DNA of 49,910 nt, taken from the NCBI GenBank assembly GCA_029287915.1, contig JARFQE010000036.1, forward strand, positions 1-49,910, in the 5' to 3' direction. Below the pieces are notes generated by a model, which was not told where the DNA came from, did no database searches, and saw only the letters and a program-made list of their open reading frames with translations. The position numbers and the translations under genes are program-made. Numbering within the stretch: position 1 is the first letter of the stretch; each line of letters starts with the position of its first letter. This stretch comes from Arenicellales bacterium. GTDB taxonomy: Bacteria; Pseudomonadota; Gammaproteobacteria; BMS3Bbin11. This document shows positions 40,547 to 49,277 of the stretch, piece after piece.

Positions 40547-41488
40547 ATGAGTGCTGCAAACAATTATTCAATAATGGTGCACGGTGGCGCCGGTGCGCTG
40601 GATAATGTAAAGGACGATAAAACCGCATTTCGCTATCTCGAAAGTATTCGGCAGGTACTTGAGCATGGCCGTAATGTCATTACGCTCGGCGGCTCAGCAC
40701 TGCAGGCAGTCGAAGCCTGTGCCTCGCTTCTGGAAGACGATCCCGTGTTCAATGCAGGGTGCGGTTCGGTCCTGAACGAAGATGGCAAAGTTGAAATGGA
40801 TGCGGCTATCATGGATGGCCGTGACCTGTCGGCTGGTGCCGTTGCTGCGGTGGATAATATCGCCAATCCAGTCCAGCTCGCGCGTTTGGTGATGAGCAAA
40901 AGCGAACATGTCATGCTGATATCAGAAGGGGCAATGCGCTTTGCAGAGCATTGCGGTATGTCGCGCGTACCCGAAGATTATTTCTATACTCCCGACCGCA
41001 TCGAACAGCTTCACCAGGCCCGCCTGCAACACAAGATCATGCTTGACCATGATGATACCGAGGAAGATACCGAAGACCAGAAGTACGGCACTATCGGTGC
41101 CATTGCACTGGATCCTGCTGGCAACCTGGCCGCCGCCACTTCAACCGGCGGCATTGTCAACAAGCGCATGGGCCGAGTCGGCGACTCACCGATAGTCGGT
41201 GCCGGTGTCTATGCAGACAACGAAACCTGTGCCGTATCAGCTACCGGCTTTGGTGAAGACTTCATGCGTTCTGTCATTTCCAAGACCATTTCTGATTTTA
41301 TCTGGATGAAAGAGATGAATGCCAGGCAGGCAACAGATGCCGGCATCGACTACCTTGTGCGCAAGGTGAACGGCCGTGGCGGCGTCATCGTTATCGATAA
41401 GGCCGGTAACTGCGCCAGTGGTTTCAGTACCAAAAAAATGATTCATGGCTGGATAGAAAAAGGCGGTGAGTCTGTATGCCGTTTTTAA
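40547..41488 (+). CDS. Isoaspartyl peptidase/L-asparaginase (Ntn-hydrolase)
   Basis: The 313-residue protein is a plant-type asparaginase family Ntn-hydrolase that hydrolyses beta-aspartyl peptides or asparagine after self-cleavage. The catalytic N-terminal threonine after cleavage is Thr182 in QKYGTIGAIAL, with the supporting HGGAGA (12-17) and AAATSTGGIVNK. An acidic loop (DHDDTEEDTED, about 167-177) precedes the cleavage site. The gene is directly downstream of the ATP-grasp ligase, so it may cleave or mature the ligase product. Confidence 0.92.
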   Translation: MSAANNYSIMVHGGAGALDNVKDDKTAFRYLESIRQVLEHGRNVITLGGSALQAVEACASLLEDDPVFNAGCGSVLNEDGKVEMDAAIMDGRDLSAGAVAAVDNIANPVQLARLVMSKSEHVMLISEGAMRFAEHCGMSRVPEDYFYTPDRIEQLHQARLQHKIMLDHDDTEEDTEDQKYGTIGAIALDPAGNLAAATSTGGIVNKRMGRVGDSPIVGAGVYADNETCAVSATGFGEDFMRSVISKTISDFIWMKEMNARQATDAGIDYLVRKVNGRGGVIVIDKAGNCASGFSTKKMIHGWIEKGGESVCRF

Positions 41489-41505
41489 TATTCCTCTTTT
41501 GTTCA

Positions 41506-41520
41506 GTAAGATGATCTTAC
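41506..41520 (+). promoter_or_regulatory. Short palindrome upstream of the phosphatase gene
   Basis: GTAAGAT and ATCTTAC are perfect complements around a single G. It lies in the 107-base gap after the peptidase gene and could be an operator, or chance. Confidence 0.2.
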
Positions 41521-41595
41521 CGCCATGCATCAAACCGCTATGAAGCGAAAGGTGTGTTCACCAGTGATCGCAACCACTGGCTGAAGTCATCAGTT

Positions 41596-42450
41596 ATGCG
41601 ATCAGTACAGGCCCCACGAATGATAGTTTCGACCGATCTCGACGGCACATTACTGGACCATTTCAGTTATTCCTGGCAAGCAGCACGGCCTGCAATGGAA
41701 AAACTTGCCAGCCTCGGAATACCCGTCATTCTGAACAGCAGTAAAACATATGCCGAGATCCGTGCATTACAGGAGCAGCTGGGTTTATCCGGACCATTTA
41801 TCGTTGAGAACGGCTCTGCCCTTTTTCTACCCGTGGATGACTTTGCCTGGCTACTAACAACCCAGCCCGCTGATCAAGCCGTCATTCAGGTTGATGGCTA
41901 CCTGCAGGTAGTGTTTGGCGCCCAGCGTGCGACTATCATAGATTATATAGGCGAGCTACGCAGGCAGCATGGCTGGGATTTTGAGGGGTTTAACGACTGG
42001 ACTGTTGCACAGATCATGACATACACAGGTCTTGATGAAGAAAGTGCCTCACAGGCTGCTGATAAGATGTTTTCCGAACCTATCCAGTGGAATGATAGCG
42101 AGCCAAATCTCTCATCGTTCACCAAGCAGCTGAAAACCCGCAAACTCAGCCTCCTTAAGGGTGGACGTTTTTATCATGTACAGGGCCAGACTGATAAAAG
42201 CAGACCGTTGCTGTGGCTGCAGGCGCTATACACCAGCAAAACAGATGCAACCCCACCACTTGTCTGTCTTGGTGACAGCGAGAACGATATACAGATGCTG
42301 AACGTTGCCGATCATCCCGTCTGTATCAGGTCACCTGTATCTGATTTTCCTGTGCTTCAGTCTGACAAACCCGTTATTAAGACAACGGCCTATGGGCCGG
42401 CGGGGTGGAACGAGGCAATTAATGCTATTCTATCGACGGAGTTACAGTGA
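41596..42450 (+). CDS. gpgP: HAD-IIB phosphatase, mannosyl-/glucosyl-3-phosphoglycerate phosphatase type
   Basis: The protein (284 residues from the chosen start) is a HAD-IIB phosphatase of the mannosyl-3-phosphoglycerate phosphatase family. It has the nucleophile motif STDLDGTLLD, NSSKTYAEI, KLSLLKGGRFYH, and the closing CLGDSENDIQML. Because glucosyl-3-phosphoglycerate synthase is encoded next to it, the likely substrate is glucosyl-3-phosphoglycerate. I used the ATG at 41596; a GTG at 41554 (14 residues longer) and an ATG at 41620 are alternatives, none with a strong ribosome binding site. Confidence 0.88.
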   Translation: MRSVQAPRMIVSTDLDGTLLDHFSYSWQAARPAMEKLASLGIPVILNSSKTYAEIRALQEQLGLSGPFIVENGSALFLPVDDFAWLLTTQPADQAVIQVDGYLQVVFGAQRATIIDYIGELRRQHGWDFEGFNDWTVAQIMTYTGLDEESASQAADKMFSEPIQWNDSEPNLSSFTKQLKTRKLSLLKGGRFYHVQGQTDKSRPLLWLQALYTSKTDATPPLVCLGDSENDIQMLNVADHPVCIRSPVSDFPVLQSDKPVIKTTAYGPAGWNEAINAILSTELQ

Positions 42451-42492
42451 ATAATCTAACAAAAATTTTAATTACCTTTAAGGCTGTTCAAC

Positions 42493-43713
42493 ATGGTTGA
42501 TTTCTATCAGAATGGAATAATCACGACTCTTCACAACCTGCACCAGCGCCCCGTCGAGGACATGGAAAAGGCGCTGAAAAAGTTCTCACGAAAACGGCCA
42601 ATGACCCTGATTCTTCCATCGCTATATTCAGAACTCGAAGGTGAAGCATTACCGAATATCGTAAACCATCTCAGCAAGGTCGATTATTTGTCTGAAATTG
42701 TAATCGGGCTGGATCGTGCAGATGAGAAACAGTATCGCCATGCTCTACAGTTCTTTAAACCACTGAACCAGAATTTCAAGTTGCTTTGGAACGATGGCCC
42801 ACGTCTACGTAAAATAGACAAAAAGCTGCGCAAGGAAGAACTCGCCCCAATGAATCCCGGAAAAGGTCGTAATGTCTGGTATTGCATGGGTTATGTTCTG
42901 TCTACAGGAACGGCCTCTTCGGTTGCATTGCACGATTGCGACATTCTGACCTATGACCGCGGTCTGCTTGCCCGCCTGTTCTACCCTGTTGCCGACCCCA
43001 GTTTTAACTATGAGTTCTGTAAAGGCTATTACGCAAGAATTGCCGATGGCGCTATCCATGGCAGAGTGACACGTCTGCTGGTCACCCCCCTGATTCGCGC
43101 TCTGAAAAAGACCTTGGGTCACAATGAATATCTCGATTATATTGACAGTTTTCGCTATCCACTTGCCGGTGAGTTCTCGATGCGTGCAGATGTCATTAAC
43201 GACCTGCGTATTCCCAGTGACTGGGGGCTGGAAATCGGCGTATTGTCTGAACTGAATCGAAACTATGCGAACAACCGCATTTGCCAGGCAGACCTTGCCG
43301 AATCATATGACCACAAGCACCAGTTACTGTCTGCAGATGATGCGGAGAAAGGCTTGTCAAAAATGACTGTCGATATATCCAAGGCCATATTCAGAAAGCT
43401 TGCAACCAATGGTTGTGTATTTACCAAAGAAACCTTTCGCTCGATCAAGGCCTGTTATTACCGCATCGCCCTGGATTTTGTAGAAACTTACAGTAACGAT
43501 GCCAAAATGAATGGCCTCGATCTGGATATACATGCCGAAGAACTGGCCATTGAACTGTTCGCCAAAAATATCATGGTGGCTGGCAAGGCCTTCCTTGATA
43601 AACCTATGGAAAAGCCATTCATCCCCAGCTGGAATCGTGTGATGAGTGCCATCCCTGATGTTCTGGAACAGCTAAATGATGCTGTTGAACAGGACATGAA
43701 GGAATACATGTAA
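42493..43713 (+). CDS. gpgS: Glucosyl-3-phosphoglycerate synthase
   Basis: The 406-residue GT-A glycosyltransferase transfers glucose from a nucleotide sugar to 3-phosphoglycerate, the first step of glucosylglycerate synthesis. It shows the GT2/81-like LILPSLYSE opening, ALHDCDIL with the metal-binding D148-x-D150, GKGRNVWYCMGYV for nucleotide contact, and the acceptor-region LAGEFSM. A good AAGGC site precedes the ATG. It sits 42 bases after the phosphatase and 17 bases before the phosphorylase, a single transcript. Mannosylglycerate synthase is an alternative, but GpgS fits better. Confidence 0.9.
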   Translation: MVDFYQNGIITTLHNLHQRPVEDMEKALKKFSRKRPMTLILPSLYSELEGEALPNIVNHLSKVDYLSEIVIGLDRADEKQYRHALQFFKPLNQNFKLLWNDGPRLRKIDKKLRKEELAPMNPGKGRNVWYCMGYVLSTGTASSVALHDCDILTYDRGLLARLFYPVADPSFNYEFCKGYYARIADGAIHGRVTRLLVTPLIRALKKTLGHNEYLDYIDSFRYPLAGEFSMRADVINDLRIPSDWGLEIGVLSELNRNYANNRICQADLAESYDHKHQLLSADDAEKGLSKMTVDISKAIFRKLATNGCVFTKETFRSIKACYYRIALDFVETYSNDAKMNGLDLDIHAEELAIELFAKNIMVAGKAFLDKPMEKPFIPSWNRVMSAIPDVLEQLNDAVEQDMKEYM

Positions 43714-43730
43714 CTAACATCTGACGCTAG

Positions 43731-45479
43731 ATGAATCAGCAATCAGAAGACAACCTCGAATTTCGCATTTGCACATTTCTAGAGCTTCTCTATCCGCAGT
43801 GCGATTGCAATGCACTGACCACTAAACTGCTGGCGCTGATGGAACTCGAGGGAAATTCATCGATCCTGCCCGGGATAAATGAAAACTGGAATGAACATGA
43901 TGCCTGGCTGATCACCTATGGCGACAGCCTCATAGGCATCGATGAGAAGCCATTAAAAACGCTGGAACACTTTCTAAAAAGTGAGCTCGAAGGTGTCATA
44001 AACGGAGTACATATCCTGCCTTTTTTTCCTTACAGCTCGGATGATGGCTTTTCAGTCATTGACTATACCCAGGTTAATGATGCACTGGGGGACTGGCAAA
44101 ATATCGAAAGCATTGCATCAGATTTCAAGGTCATGTCTGACCTCGTGATCAACCATTGCTCGAGTGAAAGTGAATGGTTTAAAAATTACAAAGCGCGAAA
44201 GGACCCAGGACGGGATTATTTTTTTGAGGCATCGCCCGATGAAGATCTTTCTCAGGTGGTTCGGCCCAGAACATCACCGCTACTGCAGGAGGTCGAAACC
44301 AGAGATGGCAAACGTCATGTCTGGTGCACCTTCAGCCACGATCAGATCGATCTCAACTTTGCTAATCCGCAGCTGCTGTGTGAAATCGTAGGCATCATTA
44401 AATTATATCTTGACCATGGAATTCGAATCTTCCGCCTTGATGCCGTTGCCTTTCTATGGAAAGAACCGGGAACTAGCTGTATTCATCTCTCCCAGACGCA
44501 TACGATCATTCGCCTGTTGCGTACTTTAATTGAGCATTACTCGGATGAAGCAATACTGATTACCGAAACCAATGTACCAAACCATGAGAACCTGTCCTAT
44601 TTCGGTAATTCGAACGAAGCCCATGCGGTTTATAATTTTTCACTGCCACCATTATTGCTGCACGCATTGATCAGCGGCACCAGCAAACATCTCCGCACCT
44701 GGCAGATGAGTATGCCGCCAGCATTAATGGGAACGTTCTATTTCAACTTCATCGCTTCCCATGACGGCATAGGCCTGCGCCCTGCTGAAGGCCTACTGGA
44801 TGAACAGGAGATAGATGAACTGGTCAGTACATTGCGCAAGTTTAATGCGCGCATATCATATCGCACAGCAGATGGTGGTAAGAAAAAACCCTATGAGATT
44901 AATGCAACACTATATGATTCATTGCAGGGCACGCTTAACGGTACTGACCAGTGGCAGTTACAACGATTTATGTGCACACAGGCAATAATGTTCGCGATGG
45001 AAGGTATCCCTGCTATCTATATCCATAGCCTGCTCGGTACAAACAATTACCTTGAAGGTGTTGAGGCAACAAAGCAGAACAGGACCATTAACCGCTATAA
45101 ATGGCGATTCGATGAACTAAACAGGAAGCTCACTGACACCAGTAGCCATCACCACCAGGTGTTCACAAAGATCAAAGAACTGCTGCGAATCAGGACCCGG
45201 CAGCCGGCCTTCCATCCCAATGCGGTCCAGTTCACATTACAGCTCGGTAATGATGTATTTGGATTCTGGCGCCAGAGCAGATACCGTGAACAGAGCATAT
45301 TCTGTCTGCATAACGTGACAGACCACGAGGTAGTTATCCCACTTTCTTCGATCAACCTGATCAGCTTTGACACCTGGATCGACCTGGTCGGTGGACAGAA
45401 ATTTGATGATTTCAGACAGGACCTGAAATTACAGCCATACCAGTATGTCTGGCTTTCAAATAAGGAATACAAGAACTGA
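43731..45479 (+). CDS. GH13_18 sugar phosphorylase (glucosylglycerate/sucrose phosphorylase type)
   Basis: The 582-residue GH13 protein has the subfamily 18 layout with HILPFFPYSSDDGFSV near 94-109. The catalytic nucleophile is D237 in FRLDAVAFLWKE, the acid/base E279 is in LITETNVPN and the transition-state stabiliser D345 is in ASHDGIGLRP. Members phosphorolyse sucrose, glucosylglycerol or glucosylglycerate to release glucose-1-phosphate. Next to gpgP and gpgS, glucosylglycerate is the best guess, so the operon would both make and recycle this solute. Neighbour-based assignment; the acceptor is not proven. Confidence 0.88.
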   Translation: MNQQSEDNLEFRICTFLELLYPQCDCNALTTKLLALMELEGNSSILPGINENWNEHDAWLITYGDSLIGIDEKPLKTLEHFLKSELEGVINGVHILPFFPYSSDDGFSVIDYTQVNDALGDWQNIESIASDFKVMSDLVINHCSSESEWFKNYKARKDPGRDYFFEASPDEDLSQVVRPRTSPLLQEVETRDGKRHVWCTFSHDQIDLNFANPQLLCEIVGIIKLYLDHGIRIFRLDAVAFLWKEPGTSCIHLSQTHTIIRLLRTLIEHYSDEAILITETNVPNHENLSYFGNSNEAHAVYNFSLPPLLLHALISGTSKHLRTWQMSMPPALMGTFYFNFIASHDGIGLRPAEGLLDEQEIDELVSTLRKFNARISYRTADGGKKKPYEINATLYDSLQGTLNGTDQWQLQRFMCTQAIMFAMEGIPAIYIHSLLGTNNYLEGVEATKQNRTINRYKWRFDELNRKLTDTSSHHHQVFTKIKELLRIRTRQPAFHPNAVQFTLQLGNDVFGFWRQSRYREQSIFCLHNVTDHEVVIPLSSINLISFDTWIDLVGGQKFDDFRQDLKLQPYQYVWLSNKEYKN

Positions 45480-45692
45480 CAGTCGGCCACAGTGACTACT
45501 GTAGAAATGAAGGTCGCCTAACTGGTGGGGGCAAATGCAGGTTTTGACAATGTGCCGACAATGATATCGACACTCTGCTGTAGCTGTCGGGCCTATGGGT
45601 CGTTATTGCCAGTGGCAAGCAGAGAGGTCAACAAATAGAAAAATCAAACCGTATTTTATACGTCGGATTGGGTAAGTATTCTGTTATGCAGC

Positions 45693-45962
45693 TTAGCGAC
45701 GCCGTCCACGCCCTTTTTTCTTACTGGTATCTTCGAAACGTACTTTCAGTGTGGAATTATTTTTTATTCGGCCATCTAGTGCATCGATGGCAGCACGTGC
45801 TTCGTGTCCTTCCATTTCAATAAAACCAAAACCGCGACAACGGCCGGAAAATACATCTGTCACCAGCTTGATGGATCGAACTTTCCCGTAATCCGAGAAT
45901 AGTTCGGTGACGCTTGCTTCTGTGGCATCCTGTGGCAAACCACCGACAAAAATTTTTTTCAA
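45693..45962 (-). CDS. RRM-type RNA-binding protein
   Basis: The 89-residue protein is a single RNA-recognition motif with RNP2 (KIFVGGLP, 3-10) and RNP1 (RCRGFGFIEM, 41-50), plus a basic Lys/Arg-rich tail (SKKKGRGRRR). Such small Rbp proteins occur in cyanobacteria and several proteobacteria, often cold-induced, and bind RNA. The start is a TTG at 45962 with an AGGA site in the leader. A 7-pair hairpin lies about 30 bases upstream. It is a single gene. Confidence 0.92.
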   Translation of the reverse strand: MKKIFVGGLPQDATEASVTELFSDYGKVRSIKLVTDVFSGRCRGFGFIEMEGHEARAAIDALDGRIKNNSTLKVRFEDTSKKKGRGRRR

Positions 45963-45993
45963 TATTTTTTCCTGTAATAATTATGTTAGACAG

Positions 45994-46011
45994 GCGAATC
46001 TGACGATTCGC
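45994..46011 (-). promoter_or_regulatory. Perfect hairpin in the leader of the RRM gene
   Basis: GCGAATC and GATTCGC are exact complements around a 4-base loop, 32 bases upstream of the TTG start. It has no T-run, so it is more likely a leader structure or an autoregulatory site than a terminator. Confidence 0.4.
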
Positions 46012-46368
46012 TTTATGATTTAGTCGTTAAATAAAAAACCAAAGAAATGTGAGGTCAGACAGGACGTAACAGGATGTAACCCGGAAACGAATCTTATTAC
46101 AGGCTAATTACGGGGAAAGACACTGTGCGGAAATCGCATTCTTGTTCAAATATTACATGAAAGTGGCCTGACACGCCATTAGTTTCATAGCTATACATCA
46201 ATTCCAGGTTCTCACTGAAGAGGGGCCTCGAGCCGGTATATTTCACTGATATCAATATAGTTATCCTGCTCACGATGACAGCATTTATGTTACTGATGCA
46301 GCGTGGACCATTACTTTCTCAGCACTATCAGTTCAACAGGGTTAAAATAAAATCACTGAATCCCTTCC
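46012..46368. other. Gap between RRM and DUF2130 genes
   Basis: Apart from the leader hairpin at 45994-46011, I saw only a near-repeat of CAGGA(C/T)GTAA at about 46057-46078 and no credible gene, RNA or terminator. Confidence 0.35.
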
Positions 46369-47643
46369 CTATTCTTCCAGTTCAGGAAACATTCCAATAT
46401 CTCCAAGTGCTGGCAAGCTATCTTCAGCAATACCCTGTAACTCACCCGACATGCCCATCATATTTGATGTGATACGATCGAGCTGGGCTTCACGCTTTTT
46501 CCACAGCCGCTGCATGGCCGCTTTCTCTTTTTCCAGATCCACTTTCATCGCCTGGTAGGCATCAATTACCCCACGTATTTTCTGTGCAAATTGCGGGCTG
46601 CAGAGATAATCGTAAAGTGCCTCCATCTTTTCATTCTTGCCATGCTCTGTCAGTTTCTGCTTCTGTTTTTCAATCAGAGTCATCCTTAATGCTTCAGCGA
46701 CGGGTCTTACAGCATATGGCCGAACTATCCATATGTCATCGTCAAAGATAAATGGCTCGCGTGTATCTCGAGGGAATGCCGTTGCTACTAACACGGCGAT
46801 CTCGGCACCTGCTTCATGCTGATCGTCCTTGAGCTTGGTGATCCAGCTATTTGACCAGTTTTCTGCACGCTTCGCTTCCCAGATCAGCTTGCCGCATATC
46901 GTCCCTGTGCGTGTCATGACTGTCTGGATTACATCTGCACCTCGAACTCCTTTTTTAACCTCGACGACTTCATCTAGGGGAAAGGATGCTGTTAATGTTT
47001 CCTCTATCTCCAGTTCCAGGACTTCACCTTGTAATTGTGATGATCCCTGCTCCAGTTTACGTTTAAGATCTTCGTTAGATTTCTGGGCATCTTCAATTTT
47101 TTTCCGAAGTTCTGCTTCACGCAAATTGAAATTATCCGAGATCTGTTTCTGTATCTTTTCCTTTTCCCTGTTAAGTTGGCGCTGCAATGTGATCTCGAAT
47201 TCCTTCCTGTCTTCATCCAGTTTGTTCATGTCCTGCCTGAGTTTGAGTTCCTGAGAACGATATTCATCAAGCTTTTTTTCTTTGCTGGCTAAATCTTGCT
47301 CAAATTCTTTCAGTCTGGCCTCCGCGTCGGCCCGCGCTTCCCTGGCTGCCTTTTCTCTTGCATGATCAATCTCTTTCCTGAGTTTTTTGCTGTCTTCATG
47401 ACTTTCATTAAGCCTGTCATTGAGTTCACTGATACGAGATTCAAATATCCTGGCAGCGTGCCGTTCGGCATCTTTTTCAGCTGCCTGCCTCAATTTCTCA
47501 CGTTCTTCTGTCATTGCAGAATCATATTCATCTGCATATCGCTCAATGGTCTGCTGAGTAATCCCATCTCTTAACTGAAACTCGTGACCGCAATCCGGAC
47601 AGGTGATAATTTCATCGGCGTTTAGAATTATTCGCTTGGACAT
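46369..47643 (-). CDS. DUF2130 protein: zinc-ribbon-like, coiled coil, nuclease-like domain
   Basis: The 424-residue protein has three parts. An N-terminal CPDC pair (residues 15-18) resembles half a zinc ribbon. A long charged coiled coil (about 30-205) has heptads rich in Glu, Lys and Arg. A C-terminal domain (about 205-385) includes GEVLELEIEE, GADVIQ and IWEAKRAENW (E256-x-K258), an arrangement like the PD-(D/E)xK nuclease core. The family is DUF2130, of unknown function, reminiscent of RmuC in domain layout. I chose the ATG at 47643, preceded by GGGAG; a longer frame from 47703 adds Cys-rich residues with no such site. Confidence 0.88.
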   Translation of the reverse strand: MSKRIILNADEIITCPDCGHEFQLRDGITQQTIERYADEYDSAMTEEREKLRQAAEKDAERHAARIFESRISELNDRLNESHEDSKKLRKEIDHAREKAAREARADAEARLKEFEQDLASKEKKLDEYRSQELKLRQDMNKLDEDRKEFEITLQRQLNREKEKIQKQISDNFNLREAELRKKIEDAQKSNEDLKRKLEQGSSQLQGEVLELEIEETLTASFPLDEVVEVKKGVRGADVIQTVMTRTGTICGKLIWEAKRAENWSNSWITKLKDDQHEAGAEIAVLVATAFPRDTREPFIFDDDIWIVRPYAVRPVAEALRMTLIEKQKQKLTEHGKNEKMEALYDYLCSPQFAQKIRGVIDAYQAMKVDLEKEKAAMQRLWKKREAQLDRITSNMMGMSGELQGIAEDSLPALGDIGMFPELEE

Positions 47644-47759
47644 TGTTACTCCCAGTTTCCTTGTATTGATGAAATCAGAGTTAGTGCAGCATTCGACAGG
47701 CAACTGGCATATTACCTGTTAATATTCAAAATACGGGAAAAACTGAAATTCTGCAAAAT

Positions 47760-47788
47760 CTGATAATAGTCTGATAATAGTCTGATAT
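47760..47788. repeat. 11-base tandem repeat, about 2.6 copies
   Basis: CTGATAATAGT at 47760-47770 is repeated at 47771-47781 and partly at 47782-47788. It lies upstream of the DUF2130 gene, about 120 bases from its start, and could affect its promoter. Confidence 0.85.
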
Positions 47789-48199
47789 TTGAATGCTTCG
47801 TATAGTTATTTTCCGAAGTTACATTAGACACACTGGAATGGCCACGGTACAACCAGTCAGCGTCGGGATAGTCAGTGGAACATGTTATCCAACTAAGCAG
47901 GTGACTAATTTTACCAGTTAGCTATTTCCGTATAGCAAAAAGTTTGCTCAATTAGCTAGTCGATACCGTTGTCATCGAGCGTTCCCCTATTTTAGCAACC
48001 ACAGTGTTGGAATATCCGAAATGAACGTACTTTTGCATCCGTCGGAAAACTATAACGAGGGATCTTTCGCTAAGATCTAAGTAGGAGCAAGTCTTTCGGG
48101 ATAGACGTCTGCAAGTCTTTACAGCTATGGAATATTGCCATATTACGGGCTGAATTACCGAGTTTTTCTACTGGCAAGAGTAAACTATACTGCCCATAC

Positions 48200-48227
48200 T
48201 CGACACATATGAAAAAGTTAATATATA
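48200..48227 (+). promoter_or_regulatory. Candidate promoter of the 77-residue ORF
   Basis: TCGACA (48200-48205) and TATATA (48222-48227) are separated by 16 bases, giving a start near 48234, about 18 bases before the ATG cluster. Confidence 0.35.
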
Positions 48228-48251
48228 GATTGTTTCAATATTAAAGCGGAG

Positions 48252-48485
48252 ATGATGATGGAGGAATTACCACCAGGTGTATACATGGCTACATTTGCAA
48301 ATGGTTACAGGATGCGTTCTGACACGCAGTTTATAGGTGACTCATATAATAACAAAGGCCACACTGCTACCGCTGGTGAATTAGCGGCCCAGGGCTTTTC
48401 ATATAGCGAAGCGGGCGGTGCATATGTTAATTCACCTATTGATGACAGAGGATATAGCCTGAGTCAGCATCAGCCATTCAAATAA
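48252..48485 (+). CDS. Hypothetical protein (77 aa)
   Basis: The frame starts with three ATG codons in a row; a GCGGAG motif lies directly before them, so the second or third ATG gives better spacing. The protein is small, Gly/Tyr/Ser-rich and has no signal peptide or domain I know (LPPGVYMATFANGYRM, then AAQGFSYSEAGGAYVNS). It stands alone in a gene-poor stretch. Reasonable codon content supports it, but the function is unknown. Confidence 0.55.
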   Translation: MMMEELPPGVYMATFANGYRMRSDTQFIGDSYNNKGHTATAGELAAQGFSYSEAGGAYVNSPIDDRGYSLSQHQPFK

Positions 48486-48557
48486 AAAGTGGCAATAAAA
48501 AAGGCGACCGTCACTTTAACCTGGTTTTGTCAGTCAAGACTGCTGCACGATTAAACT

Positions 48558-48734
48558 TTACCTGAGACCAGGTATCGAAGGAAGTCGAGAATATTCACTT
48601 CCGATTGCGCTCAGCGTTGGCAGTTGATAGTCAATGATTACGCATAGCGTCGTACCATATTCAATATTTTTAGATTTCCTGACGAGCTCATCTGAAGCAG
48701 CTTTCATTGATGCTAAATCGGGCTTGCCGCTCAT
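48558..48734 (-). CDS. Possible small protein (58 aa)
   Basis: An ATG-started frame of 58 codons (starting MSGKPDLASMKAASDELV, ending RLPSIPGLR) is protein-like: an amphipathic helix, then a hydrophobic TLCVIIDY strand. Only a weak AAAGAA precedes the start. It has no known family and may be a chance frame or the remnant of a larger gene. Confidence 0.3.
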   Translation of the reverse strand: MSGKPDLASMKAASDELVRKSKNIEYGTTLCVIIDYQLPTLSAIGSEYSRLPSIPGLR

Positions 48735-49047
48735 TTCTTTATCTATTTAGATTAATACCATTCTCTATATTAAACATTCACACTCCTGCTCCCGGGAAAT
48801 GCTGATAGCTAATGGTTAAGCCAGGTAACCTCTGCTGTTCATAACCATAACCATGCTACAAAAATTCTCCTTAGACTTCGTCAGTCATTCAAACATCTTG
48901 TCAGTGATATTTCTGAATTTCTCTGCTCTCACCATCTAACAGCATCACAAAATAATAGATCGACTTCATTAGGAATGCCTTATCAAGACTGTCAGATAAT
49001 TTTACGTTTGTTACGATTTAGGGTCTGTAGGTTGTTGAAATTACGTG

Positions 49048-49064
49048 CTGGCACAATTCTTGAA
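49048..49064 (+). promoter_or_regulatory. Sigma-54-like promoter motif
   Basis: CTGGCAC-AATTC-TTGAA matches the -24 element (TGGCAC) and the spacing of sigma-54 promoters, but the -12 element reads TTGA instead of TTGC. It lies about 75 bases upstream of the small membrane ORF at 49140. A chance match is possible. Confidence 0.3.
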
Positions 49065-49139
49065 AGATGAAAGATGTCAAAGGTAATCGAAATTATGATT
49101 TGTCAATAAAATCATTAAGCTCAATCGAGGAAATGAATT

Positions 49140-49235
49140 ATGATAAGAATGCTGATTAGTAATTTTTGGGTGTTCCTGGCGATAGTGCTGTCATTCATCA
49201 TTGCTCCGAACTCGGTAGCAGCCTTGCTGGTCTAG
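49140..49235 (+). CDS. Small membrane protein (31 aa)
   Basis: A GAGG site lies 9 bases before an ATG that opens a 31-codon frame, almost all hydrophobic (VFLAIVLSFIIAP in the centre), with a basic residue at position 3. It would form one transmembrane helix, the typical form of bacterial micro-membrane proteins. A tetraloop hairpin that may be its terminator follows at 49278. Confidence 0.45.
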   Translation: MIRMLISNFWVFLAIVLSFIIAPNSVAALLV

Positions 49236-49277
49236 TGTTTATCCTATAAACAAGAGATTCTGCATGACCTTAACTTG

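Larger units (their letters stand above)
47644..48251. other. Gene-poor stretch with tandem and direct repeats
   Basis: This 608-base region contains an 11-base tandem repeat (CTGATAATAGT, two copies and a partial third, 47760-47788) and a 10-base direct repeat (GCAAGTCTTT at 48087-48096 and 48111-48120). A possible promoter is listed at 48200-48227. No gene was identified. Confidence 0.5.
48486..49139. other. Gene-poor stretch downstream of the 77-residue ORF
   Basis: Apart from the small minus-strand ORF at 48558-48734 and a sigma-54-like motif at 49048-49064, I saw no gene, RNA or clear terminator here. Confidence 0.4.

Noticed and set aside
46829-47254. Serine-rich plus-strand frame within the DUF2130 gene
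   Set aside because: Ser-rich antisense is the expected shadow of a Glu/Lys/Arg-rich coiled coil.
48087-48120. 10-base direct repeat as an attachment or IS target site
   Set aside because: Only two copies, 14 bases apart, with no integrase or element boundary.
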